Of a DNA stretch of 64,000 nt, positions 45,311 to 57,344 are shown piece by piece. The position numbers and the translations under genes were made by a program. The notes under the pieces were generated by a model, which saw only the letters and a program-made list of their open reading frames with translations, searched no databases and was not told the origin of the DNA. Location of the stretch: assembly GCA_015680685.1 (NCBI GenBank), contig MNCI01007684.1, positions 62,653 through 126,652 on the forward strand, written 5' to 3'. Position 1 is the first letter of the stretch. Each line of letters opens with the position of its first letter. The stretch is from Gnetum montanum (Eukaryota > Streptophyta > Gnetopsida > Gnetales > Gnetaceae).

Positions 45311-46106
45311 TTGATGAGCCATGATATCGTGTCGGCCCCTACAATATCGCGTACGCAATATTACAGCCCGTCGCAATGCTTATAAATTAGGTAGCTTTCC
45401 CTGTTTTAGGCATCTAGATCTAGACCCTTAGTTAAACTATAGTAATTTTACCATTCCAGAGTTAGAATAATTTCCATGTGCTCGCAGTAGGCGCCTTAAA
45501 GTGAATGGATCTTTATTCGAGCAAGTTGTACCTGAGCACACATTTGTGTATGCCAATAAAGACAAACTTTCTGATAAACCTGGCAGCATGTGGACTAAGC
45601 TAAATAGGATTTAATTACTATTAAATGTTTAAATTCTTTCGTAGATAATTAATCTCTCTCAACCCTTGACTCTCCTAGTTAAGTGCATTTAGTACAACCA
45701 CTTCAAGCACGTGTCTAACACTTGGTAACCTAGTAACAAGTAGCATTTGGTAATCCTAGTAGTGTTGCATTGGTTCAGGGTATGTGCAGCAAGTGGGAAT
45801 AGATACTGATGCTAGGACAATTAGAACTTAGTTAGTGAATAGTTAATGAAAGTTAGTCATTTAGTTCTCTTCACCTTTCCCCATTAGCATAGGAGTTAAA
45901 AAGATAAAAGACATAAAAATCATATACCTCAAGCTTACTTAACCATACAATCATGAAAATACAAGTAATTTTGGGAAGACAACGATTGATTAACCTTAAG
46001 TGTTCCATTAGGGCGCGTAAGCACTTAGTCCTTGGAGTTTGACTGGATCGCACATGAGATGCTTTCATTTGTATGGTCAAGTATAGGGGTATCTTGCCAC
46101 TCATCA
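45311..46106 (+). repeat. 5' LTR of element E
   Basis: It runs to CCACTCATCA at 46106, directly before the primer site. It contains the CpG-bearing palindrome half TATCGCGTACGC (45354-45365), a TATA box (45381-45387), CTTTATTCGAGCA (45511) and AATAAAG (45555-45561). The left end is approximate; homology to the A LTR starts at ATTGATGAG. Confidence 0.8.
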
Positions 46107-46124
46107 TTGGTGCCATTGTTGAGA
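46107..46124 (+). other. Primer binding site of element E (tRNA-Asp type)
   Basis: TTGGTGCCATTGTTGAGAAC follows the LTR end. Compared with the Athila/Tat site TGGCGCCGTTGCCGGGGA, all differences I see are C-to-T or G-to-A. Confidence 0.65.
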
Positions 46125-46221
46125 ACTTAGTTGTTTGTGTGCTACATAGAACATAGGAAATCATTCATATCATTGGAAGCTAGAACGAACCCTTAGGGTT
46201 GATCAAAAGTAAAATAAGATA

Positions 46222-48195
46222 ATGGTAAAAAGCACAATGAACAAGACAAAAAAGTCTTCTTCTTTGCAAAAAAGCACTTCACCGCCTAGGAACAACACAA
46301 GAGACAGTCGACGACACAACACGCATAACCAAAATACGCCAGCTCCTCAACAATTCCATGTGGCATATATTCATCATGATGAGTATATACCCAACTTTAC
46401 CTTTATTCTCCATCAAGATGAACAACTACATTGGAGAGACTTGGAGGGTAACATAGTGTTGCCTCCAGACCGAGCAATCCCCAACATGCTTCTTCGTGCT
46501 CTTGCATGAATAGGCATGTCACAATTATATGTGGAATAGGTTTCATGTGACTATGACATAAGGGACTACCATCCCACAGAAGTGCAACATCAACCGGACT
46601 TGCAACAGGAGAGTTATTACACATCTTTGAAGGGAAAAAGACCCCATAACGCTCCACTCGTCTTAAGCCAAATTGAGGGTGGTGAACCTATTTCAATAGG
46701 TTCTCCACAAAATGATGTTCCCCCTCCTAACGATGGTGAGGAGGTGGTGTATTACAACCTTCACTCTACGATTCACAACCCTATTTTTGATCCCAACGAA
46801 CACCAAGTGTTCAATGAGGAAGCACAAACACAAGATAAGGGTGGACAGTCTGATCATCATCATGATCGGGGCCAAGACCACTGAAGAGAAGGTAGGAAAC
46901 ATCATCATGGTGATGGTTCTTCTTCTTCTTCACCTTCATTGTCACATTCCCCCTCTCCTTCAGTATTAGGATGCAGTTATAAGGAACCTAACTGTGAAGA
47001 TAAGGGTAAATAAAGTGAGAAACCTCGATAAAAGAGTCAAGAGCAAGGATGAGGGCATTGTAGAGAATCACGGCATGGAATAAGGAAAACTAGGGAACCG
47101 TGTAGACATCATAGACACTACAAAAAAATGACCATGAAGAACCCCTACTTGCAACCCAAAGCATGTTAGACATCACAGAGGCCATAAGAATTCCTACAAG
47201 GCACCAAAAAGATAGCAGGATCAAGAGGTTAGACATGAATAATATCCCACGATTTGAGGGGGGATATAAAAATGATCCTCAGAATCACTTATAGAAATTT
47301 CATGATGCATGTTTCTTGTAGAATATTGAGAATGAATGGAAAAAGCTAAAGTTGTTCCCAAGGACACTGATGAAAGAAGCAAAAAGTTGGTACCGGTCTT
47401 TAGAATTGGAATTCATTCAAAGGTGGAGTATGATGCTAGAATTGTTTAACAATAAGTATCAAATGTACTCCCGGGTGTCCAACCTGTGAAAGAAAATCCA
47501 AGGATGGAAGAAGGGAACTCATGAACCCTTGGATGCTACCATGGGCTAATACTATGCACTGTTACATCATTGCCCAAGCCATGGTTACTCGCAGCAGGAT
47601 CAACTACGTCATCCTATAGATGGACTTAGGCATGAAACAAGGAGAACCCTTGGAAGATATGCCCAAGGGAGATTATCAAAACTTAGGTCCCATTAGATCC
47701 ATAGATTGCTAGAGCAAGTAGCTAAGGAAGAAGAGGAGCTACGTAAGAGAGAAAGTGTGGAAGAGTACAGCCACGATCCTTCCCTCTGAAAAGGAAGAGT
47801 GAGATTCTGTGAGGAGGAGAAAGAGACACCACTCTAAGAGATGGTGAATAGGAAAACCTTGTCACTCCAGAAATTAACAATAGAAGTGTTGGCCAAGGTA
47901 GAACAAATGTGGGACTCCTTAGATAGTATATTTAAAATCATTCTCAAAATCATAGAGAAGTCTAAGGAGCAAAGTAGTGACTATGAAAAAAAAGAAAAAG
48001 AGGGATTTAGACCATGCATGTAACAAGGGTAAGGGTAAAATGGCCATCATCGAAGAGGTTGTGGATTCTGATATAGACAATGATGGTGGATGTGAGATAT
48101 GCCAGTATGACCATCCTAAGGGATTTTGCACAAAAATCTCACATCTACAAGAGTCTGGGGTGTATGCACTTAACTCACAACTTAACAAATGACAA
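46222..48195 (+). pseudogene. Element E gag, nearly readable
   Basis: From the ATG at 46222 the frame reads MVKSTMNKTKKSSSLQKSTS and YIHHDEYIPNFTFILHQDEQ, continues after stops near 46507 and 46540 to 46884, then SSSSSPSLSHSPSP. A capsid-type block reads PRFEGGYKNDPQNHL, then KSWYRSLELEFIQRWS (about 47390), a pattern of plant retrotransposon gag. A C-terminal zinc knuckle CEICQYDHPKGFC (about 48090-48130) fits CX2CX3HX4C. About a dozen stops, mostly at likely Trp, Gln or Arg positions, break it. It would form the particle that packages element RNA. Confidence 0.7.
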
Positions 48196-48445
48196 GCACC
48201 TTGATGTTTACCTTATCCCTAAGGAAACCCAAGGTAGTTCCACCAACCTTTAACATATTATCCAAGTGGAACTCCGCCACAAGCTATTAAGCAACACTAG
48301 CAGTGGCAATACCCATAGTCATGGGGATGCCACTGCCAAGGAAACAATACCCTTACCAGCAATTGGATCCATATGGCTAATACGTGCAGCAGCCAATCTC
48401 TCCACGTGACTTTGCCCGTCACGTGACCCCACAATATCACTACCA

Positions 48446-48541
48446 AGCTTACAACCTTAAAATTTTTTTAGCTTACAACCTTAAAATTTTTTCAGCTTAC
48501 AACCTTAAAAGTTTTTCAGCTTACAACCTTAAAGTATTTTC
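48446..48541 (+). repeat. Four tandem 24-base units at the gag-RT deletion junction
   Basis: Units at 48446-48469, 48470-48493, 48494-48517 and 48518-48541 each begin AGCTTACAACCTTAAA and end in a T-rich run. Being 24 bases, they keep frame and encode an eight-residue repeat (AYNLKIFS-like). They stand exactly where the protease and the first part of RT should be: gag-end sequence lies to the left and the RT block starting QQ*IG to the right. Confidence 0.9.
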
Positions 48542-49300
48542 CAACAATAGATTGGTAGAAGGGTGGAAGTATTCATGGATGACTTCTACACCTATGGGGC
48601 TACATTTGAGCAAGCCCTATACCATCTTGAGAAACTACTAAAAAGATGTGTGGAGACAAACCTTAGGCTCAACTAGTAGAAAAGTCACTTGATGGTCCAA
48701 GAAGGCATTGTGTTGGGGCATAGAATCTTAAAAAAAGGGATTGAGATCGACCCTAAAAAAAGGGTCATTTAAGGAATTACCAAATAGTCAAAAATAGTTA
48801 AATATGTGAGGTCATTCCTTGGACACATTGGCTAGCACCAACGATTCATTGAGAATTTCTCTAAGATTGATAAACTATTGGTGAAGTTGACAATGAAGGA
48901 TGCTCTATTTGTCTTGATCAAGGAATGTGAATGTGTATTCCAGCAACTCAAGTAGAAGCTTGTGTCCAATTCTATAAGCACTTGATTAGTTTATACCTTT
49001 CCACATCATGAAGGATTCTTCCAATTATGTCTTAGAGGTCATGCTCACATAGTTGGATAATCAAAAACATCTTTACTATATCCATTATGTGAGTAGAAGC
49101 ATTGTGGGTGCCCAGTTAAACTACATCACAACAGGAAAAGAATTGATGGTAGTGGTGTTTACCTTAGAAACATTCAAGAACTATGTGCTTGGGTAAAAGG
49201 TGTTCATGCACATAGACTATCATGCAATATGATTCTTGATGAATAAGCCAATGGTGAGCCCTTGTGTCATATGATGGCTAGTAATCTTATAGGAATTCGA
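48542..49300 (+). pseudogene. Element E RT end and RNase H, decayed
   Basis: Starts within RT at the segment before VEVFMDDFYTYGATFEQA (FMDD at 48572-48583, intact). It continues through LGHRILKKGIEIDPKK, an ASNYVLEVMLT-type RNase H start, TTGKELMVVVFTLETFKNYV and MNKPMVSPC. Fingers and most of the palm are deleted. Confidence 0.75.
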
Positions 49301-49499
49301 TCTTACAATGGTAGGTCAAAATAAAACTAAGAATGTGGTTGCTAACAACTTATGTTGATTAGAATGGGACAACAAAGAGGATGAGAGCCCACATTTAGAT
49401 CAGTTTCTTGATAAACTTCTCTTTTTTAAGGCTATAACTGAAAAAATTCCCGCTAAATCCAATTGGTATGATCACATTCTCATCTATCTTCTTACTTAA

Positions 49500-50720
49500 G
49501 AAATGCCATAAGAGTTGGACCATAGGAAGAAACAACGATTTCTTCACTAGGCAAAACACTTCATGAAAATCAATGGACACCTTTATAAGGTATGCATTGA
49601 TTGCCTATTTCATTGGTATGTACTTTATGTTAATTAATTGCACATGCTCCAAGATGCTCATGAAGGTCCTTGTGGGGGCCACTATGCTAGGAAATGCATG
49701 ATCATTAGGATCCTCATGGTAGGGTATTATTGGCCAATACTTTTTATGAACATTCACCACTTCGTTCGCTCCTATGAACACTACCAATGTGATGGTGTAA
49801 TGACCACCTAGATGGAAGGACCTCAGTAGTAGATTCAACCATTGGAACCCTTAAATATTTGGGGCATTAATTTCATGGATCCCATCACACCCATGTCAAA
49901 TGAGAAAGTGTACATCATAGTTGCTATTGACTATTGTACAAAATGGGTGAAATATGTAGCTATCATTGATTATACTTCTTATATGGTTGTTTAGTTTTTA
50001 CAACAATATGTTGTAAATAGGTTTAGGATGCCACATGCACTTATTTTTGATAATGGTACTCATTTTATAAGCACTAAATTTCAAAAGCTCAAGCAATGCT
50101 TGGGGGTTGAACATAAATTAACAACACCTTACCAACCTAAGCTAATGACTAAGCTAAGGTTACAAATAGGTAAATAATGAAAATACTAATACCACCTATT
50201 ACTAAATATATAAGGGATTACATCACGAAACTCAACGATGTCCTTTGGATCTACCACTCCACTTGGAAACTTCCTATCGGTTGCTCTTACTATAATTTTA
50301 CATATGGAAAGTTACCAACTCTTCCAATTGAAATAGAACTTCATATACTATTAATAGCTTGTGACCTTGACCTTGACCTAAGTCTAGCACAAAAAGAAAG
50401 ATTGATGAACCTGAACCTGCTAAATGAGAATCGATTAGTAGTCCTATCATCTAACAAGTTGTACAAAGCATTCAATAAATAATGCCATGACCTTAGAATA
50501 AGAAAAGGAAAATTTCAACTAGGAGATAGGGTTCTTTACTAGAATCTCACACATGTACAATAAAGAACTAAGTTCCAAATGTTGTGGGAAGGACCTTATG
50601 TTATCTATGAAACCTTTCCTTCTAGGATCATGTTAATTCACAAACTTAAAAGCCCAAATAAGAGACTACTGGTCAACATGCAACAATTCAAATCTTTCCA
50701 TGAGCCTAAGAGAGCTAGTG
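49500..50720 (+). pseudogene. Element E integrase, decayed
   Basis: The zinc domain is readable (AHEGPCGGHYA at about 49660, SYEHYQCDG at about 49780, where both zinc-binding Cys have become Tyr and His). Core blocks are IVAIDYCTKWVK (first Asp kept, about 49920) and ALIFDNGTHFIS (second Asp kept, about 50045). The NGQAEVTNR-type block reads with Lys for the catalytic Glu. The C-terminal domain (50580-50720) is open: MLWEGPYVIYETFPSRIMLI, then KSPNKRLLVNMQQFKSFHEP. Confidence 0.8.
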
Positions 50721-50739
50721 ACCATAACACCTCAATAGA

Positions 50740-51890
50740 TGGACATGCATGCTCAATTTTTTGGATCTCCTCCTTTCAGCTCAACTGTGGGGGAGATGGC
50801 CATCCATGTTGATCTATCAAAGTGGCTCATCAATTATTCAATTTTTTTTTACATCATTTTTAGTACCTTTTTCTCTTTCTTAGATATTTTAAAATTTCTT
50901 GTATATTTTACTTTATTTGGTTTGAGTGTTTCTAATGTTTTTCTTATGTTTTGTTTTTCTTTGTTCCCGTTAGGAGTAAGTGCAACTATAGTTGTTGATT
51001 GATGGTGGTTTGTACTATAATGTTATTTGATTGCTAATTTTTGGATTATATCTTTAAATTTGAGTGTTGATAACTAAGACATAGTTTCTATTTCATGATA
51101 ATAGGTAGTGAGTTCACATTATCCATCCAACCATAAAACTCTATGGTGTTTCCTTATTTTTGGAAATATTTAGTTCCTTCTTAAATGAAACTTTTAAAGA
51201 ACTTGTAACCTTGGTAGTTTCTAAACTTCGGAAGGATTAAATAGATAGATAAGGGCATCACTTCAAGGGGCTTTGATGTTCTTTGTACTTACCTATCCTC
51301 TTGGGTACATGAGTGTTCTCATGGATTTCTCACCATTCTGCTATCAACCAACAACTAGAAGTTAAAAGTATTTACATGGTATAGTACCCATGAAAATAAT
51401 AATAATGGGAATTCAAAGCACAACCCTTAGATGAAATAATGGACTATAAGCACTAACTATGGGACTAAAAAGACATGTTACCCATGCTTGAAGGTCCCCT
51501 CTAACTACGGTGCATCTCACTTCCTGCTTCCCTTCTCTTCTCTTTTAGGTATGGTGATTGACCTATGGGATTATCTTTGTGCTTTGAGGGGGTGGACTAG
51601 TCTTGGAGTGTTAATGCAAAGTCACTAAAAGTGGTTGGTCTTAATTCAAACCAAGGATGGATATTATCAGGTCATAGTAATTACAAAATCCACGAAGAAC
51701 TTCATGTGACCATGATATGGGACTTCATTCCAATCTACACCTCTTCCATATCTCACCTCATTGCCTCTTTTCATATTCTATTCAATGTCTTAGTTTGATG
51801 CATCAAATTGTTTTTGATAATCTCTTTGGTGATTTGGTTCTTAAGTTATTATAACCATTAGTCATCCATGGAGTCCACAAACTCCTTAGT
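50740..51890 (+). other. Non-coding 3' region of element E
   Basis: Homologous to the post-integrase regions of A and B up to the block CCATTAGTCATCCATGGAGT near 51860. The rest of that region, polypurine tract and LTR are lost. Confidence 0.6.
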
Positions 51891-52099
51891 TTTAGTGCAT
51901 GCAAGCACATGAGCTTGCTATGAGGAGGACCCACTTGCATACTTGTTGGTTTGGTTCCTTATCTCTTAGTAATTTGTGCTTTAAAATCTTTTGTAGCTTC
52001 ATACACTCCTTCATCATTTATTTCTCCAAGAAATGCCATGATGTGCATTAAAATTCCATACAAATCGTTTAGTTCTCCAAGAATTGAACTTTGGTACCT

Positions 52100-53770
52100 T
52101 CTTAGAATTTTCCCTAAAAGATATCAAAATCCAAATTCAAAGCTCTCCCATGTGGGCAATCATCACTTTTAGTGGGGAGTGGTACATGGGAGAGACCTAT
52201 CTCTTCTAGAATGATAGCTAGCTATATGCCATTGTGATGATCAATGACATAAGTATGTCCTACTCGGTCAAGGCCATCTTTGAGGCTCTTGGCTTGCTTG
52301 AAACTACAACTAATCTAGTAGAGATCTCTACACAAGTGGACCAAGAGTTCAAAAAGGAGTGGGTTCAGCGATGCTATGGAGTGAACTGCAAAGAGTATGA
52401 TGCACTCATCATGGAAAAATGTGTATACTTCAAGATAGTGGCCTAACATCTCAATCTGATGGTGAGGCCCAACAAGGTAACTACCTTCTCTGCCCATGCA
52501 TGCACTACTCTGAATAGGAAATTCCTTGTTAACCTCACATAGTTGATCTATCTGGAGATAGAAAAATGATTTAATGAAAATGAACATGGGAGGAAGGCAC
52601 TCCCCTTTCCATGCCTCATCTAGAAATTATGCAAAATGGGAGGGATAGCCTGCTATACCAATGACACATTGAGACATGCTCTTGGTGCCTCTTGGATAGA
52701 AATGATGAAGGACAAGGTCCCTATCATGACCAAGGAAGAGGAGTAGCCACCACCATCACCCACTCATGAAATAACATTGGAGGTGCATACTACTATGGAA
52801 TGCATGCAGAAGCTCCAACAATAACTCTTGCAACAACAAGAAGTAGGTTTCATTGATGATTTGTCTATCTACTAACTAGCCTTAAGCCATTTGAATGAGG
52901 TAACTTGTACAATAAGTTGGTTGGAGGACATGACATCAACTTTCTCTACCCAATGAATGCAGGCACTTTCATGCTCAAATTTGAGTGTCCAAGAGCTAAT
53001 GATGTTCTTTCTAAGATAATAGTAGTTTCCAAAAATCTAGAAATGCTACTAGTTATCAATTCACATGGAAGAGGGAGATGGATCAACTATTTTGATGATG
53101 CAACACCAAGGACAAGAAATAGTGGCCAAGGTTATGGCAGATTGAGTGAACGAAGCCCTAAATGTTCTTGCAGCATCTGTGCCCAATAATGCTACACTCA
53201 AAGATGTGTGGACATCCGTTGGAATGGTTAGTGGGAGATTCAACATGGCCCAACACAAGAAATTACTGGAATGATTGGTGGAAGCCCAACAATAGATTCC
53301 AAAGGTCTTTGACCTTCTAGATGATATCACTATTATCTAGTTGGTGTTGTTGAAGGCAAGAGGCAAGTGCATCATCTTAAATGCTTAACTTGAAACAACC
53401 AGAGCTAAGAATCAATGCTTGGCTGTAGAGGTTGTTGAATTTAGAGCTCCCCTCTCTAATCCCATGGTATTTAGCCAAGTAGTGACTAGGGATGAAGCTT
53501 TTCAGTAGCTTTAGTGCAAACATTAACAAGCTGAGTATGCAAAGGAATCAACAATCCTTGACTAGTTGTTAGCTGATGCAACTGTCTATAACATTCAGAA
53601 GGACATGTTTGAAATTTTTTAGAAGAATGCAAATCTTACTAAGGACAATCATCACTTGTATATTGTTGAGGCCCAAAAGGAATAAACTATTGAATACATG
53701 AGAGAGCATCAAGAGTAGCTTGCTAAGGTGACAATGGATTTAAGAAGGTTGATAGTTGAGAACTGTAATC
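52100..53770 (+). pseudogene. Element I protein, resembling 'putative plant transposon protein' domain
   Basis: Open run 52234-52446 reads MMINDISMSYSVKAIFEALG, then WVQRCYGVNCKEYDALIMEK and CVYFKIVA. It aligns with element D (ISYSVKVIFEALN, RTYGKEDNKYNEL, IYFKID). Beyond a stop it continues LNLMVRPNK, LIYLEIEKCF and CYTNDTLRHALGASWIEMMK, the counterpart of GYTNDNLKKVQNASYVGM. A Gln-rich patch (about 52815) and a long Glu/Lys-rich, coiled-coil-like stretch follow. It is more diverged from D than H is. Confidence 0.45.
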
Positions 53771-53772
53771 TC

Positions 53773-53790
53773 TCGATGGAATTCCATCGA
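53773..53790. promoter_or_regulatory. Perfect 18-base palindrome at LTR start of element I
   Basis: TCGATGGAATTCCATCGA is its own reverse complement. A further CATCGACA follows at about 53833. It takes the place in U3 that GATATC palindromes hold in the other LTRs. Confidence 0.5.
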
Positions 53791-53792
53791 CA

Positions 53793-54491
53793 TGATCATG
53801 TCAACATAGAGTTTGAAGCATTGATGTGTATGCATCGACACAGTGTCTTGTCTTGCTTATAAATACATGCTCACTAGCCATATTTATGACATCCATTCAT
53901 TAGTAGCTAGTCAAGCTCTTGCATTTTAATTTCTCTAGAGTTATAATATTTTTTGAGTGCTCGTAGTAGGAGTCAAAAGTATATAGATCTTCATTCAAGC
54001 ACTAATGTAGCTTTCTTCATAATCCTTACAACACTTGGACATATCTTAATGTTTACTTAATTAATTTATTATTTATGCACTGTACTTTAATGAATTTAAT
54101 TAATTAACTAATTTTAGATAATTAAAGCACATATGTACAACCATCTCAAGCATACACTTAACACTTGGTAATCCTAGTAGTGCTTAATGCTTGGTAACCT
54201 AGTAGTGTTATAATGTTTTCAGGATGTGTATGGTAAATGGGAATGGATGCTTATGTTAGGACTAGCTAAGAACTAATTAGTTATTAGATTAATTAGACAT
54301 TTAATTACTTTATTTTTGGCACTTAGGTGATTCAAAAAATAAATATAAAATGATAAAAATCATGTGTTAGTTACACTTAACCATACCTTTACACTTCACA
54401 AGTGAAACTAAGAAGACAACGATCACATTCATTAGATTCACTACCTAGACCCTTTGTATGGTTGGGCTTAGGAACTACTTGTTACTCATCA
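53793..54491 (+). repeat. 3' LTR of element I
   Basis: It has a TATA box at 53858-53865, GATCTTCATTCAAGCACTA (decayed CTTTATTCGAGCACT) at about 53977, the GGTAATCCTAGTAGTG and GGTAACCTAGTAGTG blocks, and the end TACTCATCA. The left end is approximate. Confidence 0.7.
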
Positions 54492-54658
54492 TCAATGATT
54501 AAACATGTGATGTACTTTAATGGTTTGTTGGTTATTATTAATATTATTTGGATTAGACACCCCTATCCCCTTCGTCCAAATCTCCGCTCCACATGCACCC
54601 TACTTCCCTACCCCACCTCCAAAATCTACTCCTAGTTTCAATAATAGCCCTTAAAAAT

Positions 54659-54812
54659 GAGGTGTTAGCCTAGTAGTAAGACTCTTGATTTGGAAGGTCT
54701 AAGTTATGTGCTTGATTTTTGTGACCAATACTAAGTTATAAAATTTTTAATTTGACTATATGTCTCGAGGATAAACATTTTTTAAAAAAATAGTTTTGAC
54801 TTTCAACACCCC
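54659..54812 (+). mobile_element. tRNA-derived SINE S4
   Basis: It starts TGAGGTGTTAGCCTAGTAGTA (box A), then the CTCTTGATTTGGAAGGTCTAAG segment shared with S3, a decayed box B (TGCTTGATTTT), the body ACTAAGTTATAAAATTTTTAA, and the end TTTCAACACCC. Confidence 0.7.
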
Positions 54813-55074
54813 TCCTTTCAACAAAAACCCCTTATCTATCCTAATTCATCTATATCATATTAAAAGGTGATTGTGCATTTATTTTAGTATAAGTTATATG
54901 CATGAAAGGGAAACAATTTAACTTATAGAAATAACAATTTCTTTTGATTTCATAAGATTTTTTCACTTCAATAAAATATCTTCATACATCATCATCACAA
55001 TGTTGTTAAGGCATCTTCATACATCCTTGAAATTCTCTCAAATCCAGTATTATAAATATTTTGGGGGTAGGATG

Positions 55075-55225
55075 GGTGGGTGTTAAAACCCTAAAATAAT
55101 TGTAAGGTACATCCTTAGATATATAGTCCAATAGAACTTTATAAACTAGCATTGCCTACTAGAATTGAACCCATGACTTGGAGCTTTCAAATCAAGAGTC
55201 TTACCACTATGCTAACACCTCATTG
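55075..55225 (-). mobile_element. tRNA-derived SINE S5
   Basis: On the minus strand it reads TGAGGTGTTAGCATAGTGGTA (box A), then ATGGGTTCAATTCTAGTAGG (box B GGTTCAATTC, nearly canonical), the body with AGTTTATAAAGTTCTATTGG, and the end GTTTTAACACCCACCC. It is the best preserved promoter of the five copies and lies opposite to S4. Confidence 0.75.
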
Positions 55226-55229
55226 TTTC

Positions 55230-57300
55230 ATTATTATAATTCAAATTCTTAACATTATATATTTATGTAATTTCTTGTTTCAAAATTTGCAAAGGTAACT
55301 GGTCTAATTGTGTGATAGATATATAACATTACTTAAATATGACATTCACTTATCATATTAGCTATATGTCTTAGACTATACCTATAATTAAATATCTTCA
55401 AGTTAGACTTAAACATAGCATTCAAGGAAAAAAATTGTTTCAAATTTTAAGCTAAAATTATTAACCTTAGGTCACTTACTTAATGAGCTTTTAAAATTTC
55501 AAGACTCATCAAGAATATATGAAACCTTTTAATTTTTTCTTTTGATTTGTGTAATAGATCATCTTAGGTGTAATAGGAATGTAATAAAGCATCATCATTT
55601 CTATTTCCAGTTAAAGATATCTAGATATTATTTATTATCTTCTATTTTTTGTCTATTTGCATGAAATCTTGAATTTGAAAGGCTTTTTAAAAAGGATATT
55701 TATAACAAATCCTTTAGTTGACCTTCCTACAAGAGTTTTAATGGAAGTCTCATCTTTGCTTTGTAACTTATAATGCTTTAGGTTGTTTATATTTTGTTAT
55801 TTGGTTCTAATCTTGTTTAATGTTAGTACAATAAAGGTGATAATCTCTTCTTTTTGTAGTGTTGTCCATGATTTTTATTTGTTGTAACCTTCTAATGAAA
55901 ATCTATCTTAATTATTATTAGTTACTTTGTTCATAAAATTATAACATTATAATAGAATAAATGTTGCTTATAGCTTGAAACTTTTGTAGTAGCAAAAGTT
56001 TTGAACATAAAAATTCATAGTCTAATATATAAATGGGGGTATTACCTAGAGACTCAATGCTAGTCACATAAAGTAAGGGTTTAGGAAGGTTGATAGATGA
56101 GCAAAAGTCTTAAATTCCTTTTAAGTGGTTATGCTAAAGTAAAAACCTGGGCCTTATGAATTTAAAAATAAATACCTAACTATCATTTCAAATAATGATC
56201 CCTAATTTGTAGTTAACATATAACCCCTCATTATAGGACCCCATGGTATCATGTTATAGTTATTCATATGTGATTAGACTTGGTTGGGGGTTACAAGGGT
56301 GTATAGCTAGTGATGATATCATAATGATATATTCTCTGAAATCTTATGATGCTATGCTTATGATTATGATTTACCATGGCTATGCACACTAATCTTGCTA
56401 GATGTGTAGTATATTGTTTATGGTAGGTAGGGAATGAGGGTTGTGGAGAAAGATTGCACATTAGTAGGGATGACCTCGATATCTATATTATGGTTATGCA
56501 TTATAGCTTTGATATCAATATTGTTCAATAGATCATGTTATGTGATTATAAATAATTGTTGTTCGCTTGATCATGCTAGGGTGCCATGATGATTATTATG
56601 TGATACATGTTAGTCATATAACTAATTAGCATGTGTTATGATGCTAATGGTTTTATGATTATGTTGTAGATGAGATATGATGTTTATGATATTAATCAAT
56701 ATTTTATTAGAGGATGGCTTCATGTGGCATTTTATGGATTAATAAATGGAATATTTAAGAGTAAACTTTCTATTTTGGATCCTAACCAAGTTCACAATTT
56801 ATTGATATAAGCATTATTTCAAAAATATAGATGGACAAAAATAAACATTTCTATTTGAATAGTATCAATGGAGGCTTTAATTTAAAGGCAGACTATTTAT
56901 TTAGTGCTATTTCTCATTAGTTACGATGCACAATTAGTAGAGCACAAATGGATTTTATCATCTAAGGGTTGAAAAAGGTAGATGACTCAAAATTTCTCAT
57001 GAAGAATGAATATGTCAATTGTACAATACAAATAGCATTAAAGATAAATACCATATTTGCCAAACAACACATTCATTTGTTCCAAATGTTACCAAGAACA
57101 CTTAAAGAATTTTCTTAATAATGTTTTCAAAACTTGGAGCATGTATATTTCTACTATTCAATACATCCAGAGGGTCTACAAGCTTAATAAAATTTCCAAT
57201 TTAAATTTCAAAATACATAGATCTTAATATCTTCTCAACAACCTTTTTCTTCTTTATAGCTAATTTACAATAGCTTGATTCTAGTAACAAAATTTAGAAC
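55230..57300. other. No recognisable feature
   Basis: AT-rich DNA. A stretch at about 56280-56700 is rich in GATTATGAT-like words but not a regular repeat. No domain or RNA gene is recognised. Confidence 0.4.
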
Positions 57301-57344
57301 ACATTCAAGGCAGTTCACTCTCGACAAACAAGTTCCTAGCTTAC

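Larger units (their letters stand above)
45311..51890 (+). mobile_element. Element E: Athila/Tat-like Ty3/gypsy element, internally deleted
   Basis: Plus-strand order is 5' LTR, primer site, gag, a deletion marked by a four-unit tandem repeat, RT end, RNase H, integrase and the non-coding 3' region. The polypurine tract and 3' LTR are missing. At about 51890 the sequence switches to element I, which supplies an LTR at 53793-54491. It has the longest open gag segments of the three pol-bearing elements. Confidence 0.8.
51890..54491 (+). mobile_element. Element I: pol-less LTR element related to H and D
   Basis: A reading frame (about 52100-53770) resembling those of H and D is followed by an LTR ending CTCATCA at 54491. 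There is no pol and no 5' LTR. The left edge is the abrupt end of homology to element E. Confidence 0.6.

Noticed and set aside
52905-53330. Open frames on both strands inside element I as independent genes
   Set aside because: They are short frames within the decayed H-type coding region and have no separate support.
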